DNA of 64,000 nt from Tricholoma matsutake (Eukaryota; Basidiomycota; Agaricomycetes; Agaricales; Tricholomataceae): the NCBI GenBank assembly GCA_026075535.2, contig AP026538.1:5146001-5210000 (forward strand). Direction: 5' to 3'. Numbering within the stretch: position 1 is the first letter of the stretch; each line of letters begins with the position of its first letter. The notes below the pieces were generated by a model. It did not search any database and was not told the origin of the DNA. It saw nothing but the letters and a program-made list of their open reading frames with translations. This document shows, one piece after another, positions 31,790-42,848 of this stretch. The position numbers and the translations under genes were made by a program.

Positions 31790-33780
31790 GTTATTCGCCC
31801 TGCTCATTTCCCCTCATCGTTTGTTGTTCATTCCACTTCGTTCATTGTTGTTGTTGTCCCTGTCCTCCACATCATTGCCTGGTCCCTGTCCTAGTTATGG
31901 TAGTCGTCGGCCTTGTTGTTTTTGTGGCACTTGTTGCCCTGTGTCATAACCATCCCATTGTCGTGGGGTCTGTTGGCCAGCTCATTCTGGCCTTGCCACC
32001 CTGGTCGTCCCTAGTATTTTAAGGTTCGGTTCAGTCTGGTTTTTCGACCCCTAAGAGGGTTAACCAGTCTAGACCATTACCATAAGTCATATGGACCGTA
32101 ACCGAACCGATGAAGACTGGTCCTCATCAGTTCAGTTACCCAGTTTAGACTGGTTTCAACTGGTTTTATGAGCTAAATAAATTCTAATATATAGTAAATA
32201 AAACTATTTAACAATCACAACCTGCAAGCAGGTGCTCACAGCGGTGGGGTATTGCTAAGAGAATAGAAAAAGAAAAAGAGTTAGAAAGAAAAAAAAACAG
32301 CCCACTGTGTTGCATTTGTAGCAAGGGTGGGGTCATTGTGTTGTCCCAGCCATTCGTCGTCCCCATGTTTGTCATCCCTGCTGTTTATTGTCCCTGCATT
32401 TGTCATCCCTGCTGTTTATCATCCCTGTGTTTGTCGTTGCCATTAGTCATCCCCACATTCATTGTCCCTGCCATTCCCCATTGTCATTGTCATCATTTTC
32501 ATCATTTTCTCCCCATCCACATCCCTGTCATTGTCATTGTTGACAGTGGCTCATTCCTGGCCTGGTGCTCGCCAATGTTGTTGTTGGGGTGTTCTGTGGC
32601 CATTTTTCGCTGGTGGCACTGGTGTTGTGGTTGTAGTCATCTCCCTTCTTTTTGTCTCCCCTCCCCTTCATTGTCATTGGTGTTCCACCCACGATCCACC
32701 CCCCAAGCAGTTGCTCATGGGGCTGGAGGTGGGTGGTGTGTCATTCGTTGCCATGGGTGGTTGTGGTGGGGCCCTGGTGCTCATTTCCATTGTCATCATC
32801 TGTTTTGGGGGGGTTTGGGCGGGTGAGCATGACACAGTGTGTCTACAGGGCTAGTTGGGTGCTTACCTGGTGGGTATCCCCCTCCCAGGGTCTCCCAGCA
32901 TCGCTCTCTGTGTTCCTGACCCTAAACAACACCCTCACATCCCATTTAGACAGGGAGGAGGGGATTTGGTGGCCGTGGCCATGGGTGGGTGGTGTCCTGT
33001 CAGTGTCCTTCGTTACCACTACAATGGAATCTAAATTATAATGAAAAGTTAGTTTGTAATTTCATAGGAACAAGAAAGAATAAAACTTACTTGGGGCACA
33101 AACAATGTAATCCTTGTTGGTGCCTGCATTGTGTGCGAGGTGGCTTGTTATCTGCCAGTGGTGACTTTCAAACACTACCAATCACACATGCGTGATTCTT
33201 GGAAAATGGCGCCACTTTTATTTTTTGGGCACAAACATGACCACATGGTCCATGCATGGCCACAAGGTATATAAACCCTCACCAAATGACTTCTTTTTCC
33301 CCGGCCTTGTCCCATTTCATTTTATAATGGCAGTATTAGAAATATTTACATTAGTTTACTTTCCTGTAGTTTAAGTAGTCTGAATGCTAAAAGACTGGTT
33401 GAACTGGTTTAAACTGGTTTTATAATGATTTTCAAATGTTTTCAAAACAAGTTAACCATTAACTGAACTGTGGTTTTGGTTACTCATTTTTTCAGAAAAA
33501 TGGACTGGACCAATGCATGGACTGTGGTTTGGTCCGGTTCAGTCTACAGTCGTATGGACTGAACCTTGAAACACTAGTTGTCCCTGGTCATCCCCTCATC
33601 ATTGCTTGGTTTCCTTTTCCTTGTGTTGTTGTTGTCATCTGTAGCAACTGTAGTCCACCCTGCGAGCAGTAGCTCATAGTGGTGGGGATGGGTGCTGGGT
33701 CTGCATCGTTGTTATGCTCCTCCCTGCATTTCCTGGTGCTCATTCTTCCTATTGTTCCTGTCATCATCATCCATGTCATT
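31790..33780. repeat. Palindrome/intron/hairpin module block 2, hosting a hAT-like element
   Basis: The same low-complexity family as block 1 occurs, mainly in minus orientation. Hairpin motifs lie near 32226 (CTGCAAGCAGGTGCTCACAG), 32704 (CCAAGCAGTTGCTCATGGGG) and 33662 (CTGCGAGCAGTAGCTCATAG). An intron-like spacer on the minus strand spans 33031-33090 (GTAAGT...TTTAG). The open frames here are Pro/His/Val/Cys-rich composition artefacts. Confidence 0.6.
32012..33576. mobile_element. hAT-like element with TAGTRTTTYAAGGTTC ends
   Basis: The left end TAGTATTTTAAGGTTCGGTT and right end (reverse complement TAGTGTTTCAAGGTTCAGTC) are inverted repeats starting TAGTG/A, typical of hAT. The 8-bp flanks are GTCGTCCC (32004-32011) and GTTGTCCC (33577-33584), differing by one CpG-to-TpG change. 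Arms of about 200 bp are rich in GACTGGTTTAAACTGGTTT; the middle holds module sequence. No transposase was seen. Confidence 0.75.
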
Positions 33781-33789
33781 GAAAGATCA

Positions 33790-34290
33790 AGAGATGAAAT
33801 AAGAACACATCCTATATGAGAAAGACTCCAAGTGAACATCTTGTTAATTTGTTCACTATGAGAAGGTACACACATTAGCCAATCCACAATAAAATCGGCT
33901 GGCCTAGAACATAGAAAGTTCAACACTGCAGTGAGGGACGTAAGGCAACATAAAATTTATGCTTACTGAGAATGGGGAGGCCTTGTATCAGCCTGTCCAT
34001 GAAGTGGTAGTGGTGTTTGTAAGGTGCAGTACATCTGCTCAACTGGACAGTCTGGACTCTGGACCACACCAATCTGGAAGATTGTCACCAGTGAACTCAA
34101 TTTACAATAAAAGGCCTTGCTGAGTGTGGCAAGATGACATTGTATGGCAGTGTCCTGGGTTTTGATCTGAAATTTGATTTATTAGCAAACAAAAGCACAG
34201 AAATGTAATGGAGCACTTAAGTTGGCTATCTATCTTTGAAAGAAAGGTTTGATGTGAACTACTAGGAGGGTTTACAACAAATCTATACTA
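33790..34290. other. No recognisable gene
   Basis: Short frames only; it lies downstream of the membrane-protein gene on the minus strand and may hold its 3' untranslated region. Confidence 0.4.
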
Positions 34291-34291
34291 T

Positions 34292-34785
34292 TCAAATGCA
34301 ATACAACTTGTTTAGCGGCTATGAAAACAGAAGTCAGATTCCAAATCAGCAAGTTGTGGAAGTAAAGGCAGACTCACCTCCAAGGATAGGTGCGTATTCT
34401 GTTGAACCAAGGTATCTTGTCGCCCAATACCATCCACCATTGGGATACACCTCTGGTCATAACCCCAGATATACATGCAGCATAAAATGAGAGTGCCCAC
34501 CACAGAAAGCATGAACTGTCCAGTGACGGCAATGCATGGCCCGATAAGATCCATGTGGTGAGCAATGAAGGTCATGACTTGTGAAAGAATCAACAGTCGA
34601 CAAAGGAGCAGAAGAATTGAAGTAGCGTACCATATGACCCAAGTGTAGTGTCTTGGATCACCAATATGGGCAGTAATCAAGATGAGATGTTGATGAATTG
34701 CCCAAAGAATGCGTGAGCGTGCCAAAAAGGCCATGGCAATGGATTCAAATGTGAATGCATGGAGGACAGCAACATGGATTGGCAT
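34292..34785 (-). CDS. Candidate multi-pass membrane protein (at least two exons)
   Basis: From ATG at 34785 (MPIHVAVLHAF) the frame runs to 34378, a 59-bp intron 34319-34377 (GTGAGT...CATAG) follows, and the last exon (PLNKLYCI, TGA 34292-34294) ends it: about 144 aa. Hydrophobic stretches include WVIWYATSILLLLCRLLILS and GQFMLSVVGTLILCCMYIWG. A good acceptor (TTCTTCCAG at about 34791) just upstream suggests further 5' exons. An open minus-strand stretch at about 35635-35470 (AGHEFRADWRQRLHQCSNLI, LGFYFAFHG) may be one. No family recognised. It is one of few intact-looking genes here, so it may be a host gene. Confidence 0.45.
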
Positions 34786-35789
34786 GGTTCTGGAAGAAAA
34801 AGTATAATCAGGGTATCTAGCTACTGATAGTACAAACAATACATGCCTTGATAACAAGCAAAAGTCTTCCTATGCCTTGATGTGGTAGAAGTAAGAAAAC
34901 AAGATGACTATGCGCCTTTAACATATCATAGCACACTTTCACACGATTAGAACATGTTTGAGCACTGCTTATGTTGTCATCAAAGTCCCACATTCATGGA
35001 ACGGAGAGGTGTTGAATGTGAGAGAACATGTCACTGTTGTCGAATCTTCAGTTGAAGGAGTGTCGGTTGAAGGAGTGTGTAGGGTTAGAAAGAACTGGGC
35101 TCTCATGCTCTATGAGGCTGCAAACCCAGCTGTGAAAAGGTTGTTGATGCATGGTATCGCATGGAGAACTGAGAGCCACCTATGAGTCGAGATACAAGAA
35201 ACTGTTCCACAAAATGCTCCACAGATGCTGCCTGACAAGGATGGATTCATTTTACAGCAGGGTTCTGATGAGCAGCTGAGGATGTGAGCAGAAGCCATCC
35301 TTTCTCCAGGTTGAAACCACAGTGCAGCATCTCATAGTGAAAATGAACAAATCAATAGATTATAGCTCTGCTTACCAATGAAAGCTGTTGGGAAATGTCA
35401 AAGAATTGTTCACAGCATTGATTGCCCACTGAATCTGCCGCAGACATCCTCCCGATTGCTATGAGCCACCATGAAAGGCAAAGTAAAAGCCAAGCTGGTG
35501 ACAGGTACCCTGGTGCTGGAGGACCCCGAGCAAATAGAAGAGCTGTTGTGCTGGAATGATCAGGTTACTACACTGGTGGAGGCGCTGCCGCCAGTCTGCC
35601 CTGAACTCATGCCCAGCATAATTGAATGAAGTAACAATTACTCAAGTTGGCAAAACAAAACAAACACAAGGCAAGAACACAATGTCAAAGGCACATATAG
35701 TCCTCATAATAGAGAACATGAACATATGTTGTGGAGGGTGTGCTGCATAATTGTGGATGACAGGTAGTATAGGGATGGGTTCTATAGGA

Positions 35790-36760
35790 GAGCATTACTA
35801 GATGACCGTGTGTTTGGAAGACAAGGCTCATTCACCTGACATGGGAAGAGAAGTTGAGCCTTGTAAAGGCCTGTGCAAGACTAGGGAAAGGGCATCCTGA
35901 GACATGGGCTGAGCCTATGCAAGACTAGCGAAAGGGAATTTGGCAGGATCCTGAGATGCACAGGTGAAATTGAGCCTCATTCACTTAGCATGAAACACCC
36001 TGAAAAGGTATATAGAGGCCATCACTGTATGAGCCTTGCAAGAGCATGCGAAAGAATAGCAAAAGGAAGTTTGGCAGATACTGAGATGCACAAGTGAAAT
36101 TGAGCCTCATTCATTTAGCATGAGGCATCCTGCGTGGCAAACAGAGGGCATCACTATACCCAAGCAGAGGCTTGGCTCGTTCTCCTAACATGGGAAGAGA
36201 AGTTGAGTCTAGCAAAGGGCTAGCAAACAGGAATTTTGCAGCATCCTGAGATGCACAAGTGAAATCAAGCCTTGTTCATTTAGCATGAAACACCATATGG
36301 AGGGCATCACTAGACAACCATGTGTTCAGAAGGAAAGACTTGCTCATCCAACAAGAGAAGGGAAGCTGAGCCTTGTGAGAGCTTATGCAAGATGAGTGAA
36401 AGGGAGTTTGGCAGCATTCTAAGATGTGCAAGTGAAACTGAGCCTTGTTTGTTTAGCATGAAACACCCTGCAAGGTATATAGAGGGCATCACCATCGAGC
36501 CTTGCAACAGCTTGCAAAAGACTAGCAAAAGGGAGTTTGGCAGCATCCTGAGATGTGCAAGTGAAATTGAGCCTCATTCATTCAGCATGAAACACTGGGC
36601 ATCACTAGATGACCATGTGCTCACAAGACAAGGCTTGTTCATCTGAGCCTTGCAAAGGACTAGGGAAAGGGAGTTTGGCAGCATCCTGAGACACGCAAAT
36701 GAAATCGAGTCATTGGTTAGCATGAAACACCCTGCAAGGTATCTAGATCTTGCTTGCAGT
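35790..36760 (+). repeat. Tandem array 2
   Basis: Six or more imperfect copies of the array 1 unit (GGCAGCATCCTGAGATG, TTAGCATGAAACACCCTGC, GGCATCACTAGATGACC) occur in + orientation. Together with array 3 (minus orientation) it brackets 36770-38450, so the two arrays act as inverted ends of one unit. Confidence 0.8.
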
Positions 36761-36769
36761 CGCGATCGC

Positions 36770-37044
36770 AATTCATGCATAGATGCCATTTCACCAAGGG
36801 TCACCAATACAACCACGACTATGAAGTCACAAAAAACAGCTCGGATTTCTCCAAAAGTGGACGAGCAATCTTTCACCCTTTGTCTTTATCAGCCAGATTT
36901 CGAACTTGAAGTCCTTAATCGCATGCCGATCCAAACAAAGACTGTCAGTATTTAAAACATCCTTTCATACCTCCCTCCAAACTCAAACCATCACAAAGCA
37001 ACATTTCCCACTTGCATTTGAGATCCATTACCTGTCATATAGCT
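36770..37044 (+). promoter_or_regulatory. Putative promoter and leader of the small-protein gene at 37045
   Basis: A TATA-like AGTATTTAAAAC lies at 36948-36959, followed by a pyrimidine-rich tract (TCCTTTCATACCTCCCTCC) and CAAACCATCACAAAGCAAC before the ATG. A fungal core promoter often looks like this. It is absent from the left-arm copy. Confidence 0.35.
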
Positions 37045-37314
37045 ATGAGCTCTGTTGCCTCCATCGAAGAAATAACTGAAGACCTTGTTGAGAAAACCAT
37101 CATCACACTAGAGTACTTTGGGGACTCTTTCTCCTTCTTACTGGAATATTGCTTCCACAGACTATTCTTAAGGAACAAAGGTCTCAGAGGAATTAATTGG
37201 GACATCGTCTGGTCTGGAGATATGGTGGTTTGCAGGCTGGGGGTGAATCACAGCTATGTTAATTTGAGTGTGGGGCACAAAAGAATGGCCACACTATGGG
37301 CAGTCTCACGGTGA
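37045..37314 (+). CDS. Uncharacterised small protein, family member 3
   Basis: From ATG at 37045 it reads MSSVASIEEITEDLVEKTII, TLEYFGDSFSFLLEYCFHRL, FLRNKGLRGI, WSGDMVVCRLGV and HSYVNL, to TGA at 37314 (89 aa). It aligns with family members 1 and 2. A GTGAGT donor overlaps the end (37311-37316) and acceptors (CTCCAG) lie near 37340 and 37368, so the gene may continue into a further exon. It sits between two inverted arrays, as if it were cargo. The N-terminal 17 residues differ from the left-arm copy. Confidence 0.5.
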   Translation: MSSVASIEEITEDLVEKTIITLEYFGDSFSFLLEYCFHRLFLRNKGLRGINWDIVWSGDMVVCRLGVNHSYVNLSVGHKRMATLWAVSR

Positions 37315-37654
37315 GTACAAACATAGTCAGAGTTCTCCAGAGGGCTTACAGTGCAATGTGCCTCCAGGTTCCTGAAGAAATTGCACCTGACCTAGAGACA
37401 GCTGAAGAACACAGGATAGAACCTCAATTCCCAGCAGAGGTATACATAGATTGAGGAAACCTTGGTGGGATTCAGACACCAACTACTCCATATTGATAAC
37501 ACACAATGCCAATCTCTCTCGACATCGATTGCTTAACAGTTCCCATGTAGTGTAGTTATGTTTTGTTATGTCCTTCATCAAAAGCTATGCCATCTATGCC
37601 ATGTTGGTAGCATCAAAAGACATGCACAAAAGCTTCAGCTGGTAAACACCAAGG

Positions 37655-37981
37655 TCAGACATTGTTTGACAAGTGGGCATAAATAAAAGTAGAATTATTC
37701 TGCAACACAGGATAGCATGTGGTGGCAGCATCAGAAGGATGCACATTGGTAGGCACAGGAAGTAGCTCTGTGACAACATGAGCTACCTGTTTCCAAACAA
37801 TGCATAGAGAACAAAGGAGGAGCATAGAGATTGGCAGCATCAAAAGACATGCAGGTGGTGTTCCAAATCTAGGCAGGAAGATTATCAATCCTAAACAAGA
37901 AATCAGAGAGAAACACAATATTACGATGAAGCCTGTAAGAAGAAGGCTTTCGCTTGCTAGTTTGGTGAGATATGATATCAA
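37655..37981 (-). CDS. 108-aa hydrophobic open frame, copy B (hypothetical)
   Basis: Inverted copy of 25183-25509 with the same length and the same two hydrophobic stretches. A few residues differ (KN to ES, VA to IV, L to P). The frame is retained in both copies, which weakly supports coding. Confidence 0.3.
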   Translation of the reverse strand: MISYLTKLASESLLLTGFIVILCFSLISCLGLIIFLPRFGTPPACLLMLPISMLLLCSLCIVWKQVAHVVTELLPVPTNVHPSDAATTCYPVLQNNSTFIYAHLSNNV

Positions 37982-38254
37982 TCGATAGGCATGGTATGCA
38001 TACCTTCATGCAATCCAGGATGGCAGAGAAGATAACATATCCAGAAGATAACCTTTGTCCAGAAAGACCTGCAGAGAGTTCTCTCCTATGGTTTTACTCA
38101 ACAAAGTTAAGCTTGACTTGGGGGTAATACAATAACAACTTGGATGACTTGAAGAAGTTGAAGTTGAAGTTGAACGTTCAATGTTTACTTGTTTATTGTT
38201 GTTAAGCCCAGTATGTAATGTTGTAACTGGCACAACAACTTGAACTTGAAGCTG

Positions 38255-38446
38255 TCACTGTCGTTCTTCACAACTCCCTTCAGCTTCAACATTGAGAATC
38301 AGGTTTTCACCCTGAGAACCACAGGAGAGATCTCTCCGCAGGTTATTTAGGATGAAACTTGGCTTCAAACGTTCACATCTATCCTTCTCAATGAACATCA
38401 TAAGTCCAAGCTCATTCCCACTGGTATTGACAGCTAATGAACCCAC
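38255..38446 (-). CDS. 63-aa open frame, copy B (hypothetical)
   Basis: Inverted copy of 24720-24911 with one residue changed (MGSLAVNTSGNELG). No function can be suggested. Confidence 0.25.
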   Translation of the reverse strand: MGSLAVNTSGNELGLMMFIEKDRCERLKPSFILNNLRRDLSCGSQGENLILNVEAEGSCEERQ

Positions 38447-38449
38447 AGT

Positions 38450-39095
38450 TGTCTAGTAATGCCCTCTGTATGCCTCACAGGGTGTCTCATGCTAAATGAA
38501 TGAGGCTCGATTTCAATTGTGTGTCTCAGGATGATGCCATACTCCCTCTCGCTAGTCTTCCGCAAGCTCTTGCAAGGTTTATACCTTGCAGGGTGTTTCG
38601 TGCTAAGTGAACGAGGCTTGATTTCAATTGCATCTCTCAGGATGTTGCCAAATTCCCTTTTGCTAGTCTTGTGTAAGCTCTTGCAAATCTCAGCTCCTCT
38701 TCTCATGTCAGATGAGCAAGTCTTTCCTTCTGAACACACAGTTGTCTAGTGATGCCATCCATATGGTGTTTCATGCTAAGTGAACGAGGCTTGATTTCAC
38801 TTGCGCATCTCAGGATACTGCCAAATCCCCTTTCACTAGTCTTGTGCAAGCCTTTGCAAGTTTCAACTTCTCTTCCCATGTCAGATGAACAAGCCTTGTC
38901 TTCTGAACACATGGTCATCTAGTGATGCCCTCTATATGCCTCGCATGGTGTTTCATGCTGAATGAATGAGGCTCGATTTCACTCATGCATCTCAGGATGC
39001 TGCCAAACTCCCTTTTGCTGGTCTTGTGCAAGCCTTTGCAAGGCTCAACTTCTCTTCCCATGTCGGATGAATGAGCTGAGCCTCTGTTTGGGTAT
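38450..39095 (-). repeat. Tandem array 3
   Basis: About four to five imperfect units are the reverse complement of arrays 1 and 2 (CTCAGGATGCTGCCAAACTC, GCAGGGTGTTTCGTGCTAAG). The outer edge lies near the variant GAGCCTCTGTTTGGGTATA. It is the outer end of the element 35790-39095. Confidence 0.8.
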
Positions 39096-39099
39096 ATAT

Positions 39100-40310
39100 G
39101 CTTGTTGCCCATCTAACTTTGCAGCCTGGTCATTTTGTTGTGCAGACTATTTGGATCAAGATATATTCACTGCTTGCGCTTCTTTGCCTGCCCACCCACT
39201 TGTGGTCGTCATTCTTTCAGGATGTGGCCGATGTCATTGTTTCTCTGCTTTGTCAATCCATCTAGTTTTTGAGGGAGACATTATGGAAATCACAATCATA
39301 GGAACATTTCTGCCATCGCTCTTCCATCACTTTAATCTCATCGTGCTTTTTTTTTTTTTTTTTCGCACTTCACTAGGGCTGCAATACCTCCACCTGCTGG
39401 ATATTCCCACTACTGCTGCAAAGTTTTTCAAGATCCTGACCACCGCTTTATGCTTTTGGTCTTACGTGGTGATTGAGTGACATCTTCACTTCTCCTCCCG
39501 TTCTCTCAGGTAGACATGGAGACAGCCTTGTTTGCTGTTCCTCTCCAGGGGAAAGTGTTTGGTCCCTCAATAATTTTCACCTATTATCAATCCTCACTTG
39601 TTGTTCTATTTTGTTAGGCCAATGATTTTTATCGATTGAGTCACATCATCGACAGGATGTTCATACCAAGGTCAGAAAAAGAATTGCACCTTAGAAGTGT
39701 TCCGTCCTGCTACTCTTGCTGAGTCACAGACCCTGGATTTCTGTCATTTCATTATTTAAGGTCCTCCTTGATCTTTCCTTGAATCAGTGATGTCATCCAT
39801 TTTAGATGCAACAAAAGAGTGATGTTGTCGATTTGGATGCGACCATAAGGCTGCAAAATGCAGTTCAAATTATGGGAACTCTTGGCGGACAGTTGGGCAG
39901 TGTCAACTTTGAGTCGATAGGCGATAAGTCATAGTAAGTGCTACATATTAGCAGATGATTTCAAATTTGTGCTAACAATGTTGTATGATTAGCTGGCTCC
40001 AAAGTGAATGTAGACCCATCTGCATCGTATGTGTTGCTATACATGCTGGAGATCTGTTTATGCTCTCTATTATGAGGAATATATGTGTCCCTGGATTGTA
40101 CACCGATCGGCATAGCAGGTGTTCTTGCTTGCATTTTTTGTTGTTGTTTTGCTGAAGTATGACAGGCATCAGTTTAGGGCAGAGGTGTTTATGCCACACC
40201 AATGGTCATCCAACTGTAATTACATTTATTTTCTTGTTGCAGATGGTTTTCATGTTCAATGGAGATATTAAGGGGGTGGTAGTATTGTTCAGCCCTTCCG
40301 CCTCAGCAAC
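39100..40310. other. No recognisable gene
   Basis: Contains a T13 run (39350-39362) and short frames (for example FFRTSLGLQYLHLLDIPTTA near 39357, followed by a possible GTAGAC donor). No family or complete gene could be supported. Confidence 0.4.
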
Positions 40311-40373
40311 ATAAGCTTTGGCAGCGTGCAGTTCTTCATCAGCCTGTTGTACCACCTTCTCCATCTGCTTTAT

Positions 40374-41210
40374 TCATTCCTTTTTAGTTGCTAGCTCATC
40401 CACATTTGTTTCCTCAAGCTCTTTGAGCTGTGAATTGGCAGTTTGGAGGTCGCCCATGATCTTTGCGACACGCTTGTTGGCCTCCCAAAACTCACTGCCA
40501 ATCACCCATTCAGCCTTTTCAGCTCTCCATGGCTCGAGTTCCCCTTCTGCCTCAGCCAGCCTCTTCTCTAGCTGTCTGGCATGAGCACCATCTTCCTCTA
40601 CATCCTTGGTCCTCCTCTCCGCCACCTCTGCTTTCTCTTCCAAGTTTCCAACTCTTTGATGATCGCTTCCTCAACCATCCGGTCTTTCCATTGCTCCTTA
40701 TTCTTTGCCCTCTCTTCCATCTCCTCATTCAGTGCCTTCTCAGTCTCATCTTTCTCTTTTATGCATTTAGCCACCTCCTCCTTAAGTGCATCCACCATAT
40801 CTTCCAATTCTGCCTTTTCCTTCATCCACACTCTAAACAATGAAGTATCAGAGCTGACCGATTACAATTTACAAGACACTTACATCCTGTTCGCAAACCA
40901 TTCTATCTCACATTTGCTCTTCGGCTGCAGCCACTGTCTGGATTTTGCTGTGAGTTCATCATCGAGGGTTTCAGTGCACACTATAGCAGTGCTTGCCCCA
41001 CTTGCCCTCCAACATCTTCCTCCACATCCCCCAAAGCTGCACCAGCACTTGCCCTTCTCCCTCTGCCACCAGTGGAAGCTGAAGCAACAACCATTGGCCC
41101 TGCCTTTTTCTCCTCTTCAAGCCTCCTCAATCTATCCATGAGCACCTCATTCTCCTCCTGCAACCTCCAATCCAGCCCATTCTGATAATCCTTTGCACTA
41201 AATTGTCCAA
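40374..41210 (-). pseudogene. Coiled-coil protein remnant abutting gypsy integrase
   Basis: On the minus strand: NGLDWRLQEENEVLMDRLRR, LEEEKKAGPM and a Gly/Ala-rich linker. Then VCTETLDDELTAKSRQWLQP up to NRM, a 51-bp intron (GTAAGT...TTTAG, about 40835-40885), and a long coiled coil (EKAELEDMVDALKEEVAKCI, EKRLAEAEGELEPWRAEKAE, ELEETNVDELATKKE). A one-base frameshift near 40645 and another break near 41000 disable it. It starts where integrase sequence begins (41217) and runs in the opposite direction. It may be another antisense companion gene, but no Cys cluster is visible. Confidence 0.5.
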
Positions 41211-41216
41211 CAGTCC

Positions 41217-42695
41217 CAGTGCACATACACAAGATTTGGACTCCCTGGGAGAATCATCTCAGACAGAGACCCTCGATTCGTGTCCAAACTCTTCCGAGAA
41301 CTCAGACGACTGCTTGGAATCAAGTTAACCATGAGCGCTGCCTATCACCCCCAGACCGACGGAGAAATGGAGTGAGTAAACCAAGAGCTAGAGGTTTACC
41401 TCTGCATGTTCTGTTCGAACTAGTGTTTGAAAGTCCAGTCCTATGGACTGCAAAAAGACCACAGACTGGACTGGACTGCAACTGCAGTCCATAGACCAAT
41501 GGTTGCCAGTCCATCCATCTCGGAGACAAAAAAACCGGTCCAAACCAGTCCAAATAAAGCGGTTGCAACCAGTCATAGACCGGTCTTAGCACAGCCACAT
41601 ATTTATCCACTTTAAACCCTAAAAAACCCTCCCCAAACACTATTTTACATGGTTTTTAACAGATTTTTATAGTGTATTCAATGTTTTTGTCTTTGAATGG
41701 CTTTTGTGATGTGTTTATTGATGTCTACTATTTATATATGACTGTAGCGCATGTAAATTAATAGTTTATAACCATATTTGATTGCAAAAAGTTGCACAAA
41801 ACTCGGTCTAGACTGGTTGCAATGCAGTCTGGACTGGTCCATGTTGCAACTGGTTTAGACTGGTTTAGACCGGTTTTTTGTGGTCTTCCCATGGTCCGGT
41901 CCAGTCTTTTTGATTATTTCCTTATTAGGCAACCGGTCTAAGGTCTGGTCTATCCAAAAATAGGTCAAAAAACTGGACTGGACTGGACTTCGAAACACTA
42001 GTTTGAACAAACTAGAAGATTGGGAGTGTTATCTCCCAACAGCAGAATTTGGGCATAACCAGAAGATGCACTCCACAGTAAAACATTTGCCATTTTACTT
42101 GATGATGGGATATCAACCACGTGCTATCCCCACCCCTTACAAAAAGATAAACATGCCAGCTTCCAAACAGAGAATCCAAGAACTGCTCTCTGCGAGAAGG
42201 GAAGCTCTTGCCGCACATGAACTGGCCAGACAGGCTATGGCCACCCGAACGAAAGGGCAATATGAACCATTCAAGGTTGGAGAGCAAGTATGGCTCAACT
42301 CCAAGAACCTGAAGATTGGCTACCCAACAAGAAAATTGGTGCCAAAACAAGAAGGGCCCTTCGTGATCGAAGACGCCCTGTCAAGAATGACATACTGACT
42401 GAAACTGCTGCTGAGATGGAAGATCCACCTAGTCTTCCATGCAGCTTTACTCACATGATACCATGAGAATGACACTCATGGGCAAAACTTCCTGACTCCA
42501 CCACCTGACCTTGTGGAAGGAGAAAACAAATACGAGGTGGAAGCGATCATTGCACACAAGAAGCACGGCAAGACACGCTGTTACCTCATGAAATGGGTTG
42601 ACTACCCGACATCCAAAAACACATGGGAACCCAAATCAAACTTGAAGAATGCCCCCAAGATCCTGATGGCATATAAGAAGAGGTACCACCTCTAA
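41217..42695 (+). pseudogene. Gypsy pol 3' half: integrase core, tail and chromodomain (split by MITE)
   Basis: Integrase core: [40 protein letters not shown], with the second catalytic Asp and the Glu present, then a TGA where CGA/TGG is expected. After a 580-bp insertion it continues KLEDWECYLPTAEFGHNQKM, FYLMMGYQPRAIPTPYKKIN, RTKGQYEPFKVGEQVWLNSK. A stop near 42397 precedes the chromodomain, read at 42513-42695 (YEVEAIIAHKKHGKTRCYLM, KWVDYPTSKNTWEPKSNLKN). Upstream RT and RNase H are missing. The same family, separately decayed, lies at 58400-64000. Confidence 0.9.
41421..42000. mobile_element. 580-bp hAT-like MITE with TAGTGTTT ends
   Basis: Inverted ends TAGTGTTTGAAAGTCCAGTC and (reverse complement) TAGTGTTTCGAAGTCCAGTC. 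The 8-bp flanks are GTTCGAAC (41413-41420) and GTTTGAAC (42001-42008), again differing only by CpG to TpG. Joining the flanks restores the integrase frame (MFCSN-KLEDWE). The interior is AT-rich, with reiterated GACTGGTTTAGACTGGTTTAG. Non-coding. Confidence 0.88.
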
Positions 42696-42848
42696 TGAAA
42701 ACCCAGAAAACCCCCCTTTCCTAAACACCCCACAATGACACCCCTGATACCCACTAGACAACAATTGACCTGAGACCCATTGAACATTGATGCCCTTCAC
42801 GTTCACCCTCACCCCCCCCCCCCCCCCATTGAGAAATACAAAAAGAAC

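Larger units (their letters stand above)
37089..38907 (-). repeat. Right arm of 1.8 kb inverted duplication
   Basis: Reverse complement of 24267-26077. It includes the core of the small-protein gene, both small open frames and the inner part of array 3. Confidence 0.9.

Noticed and set aside
31786..33041. Valine/cysteine/histidine-rich open frames resembling membrane proteins
   Set aside because: They arise from GTTGTC/CATTGTC reiterations of the module family read in reverse.
38962..39480. 172-codon plus-strand open frame across the edge of array 3
   Set aside because: Its first third is antisense to the array and the rest has no recognisable domain; likely chance.
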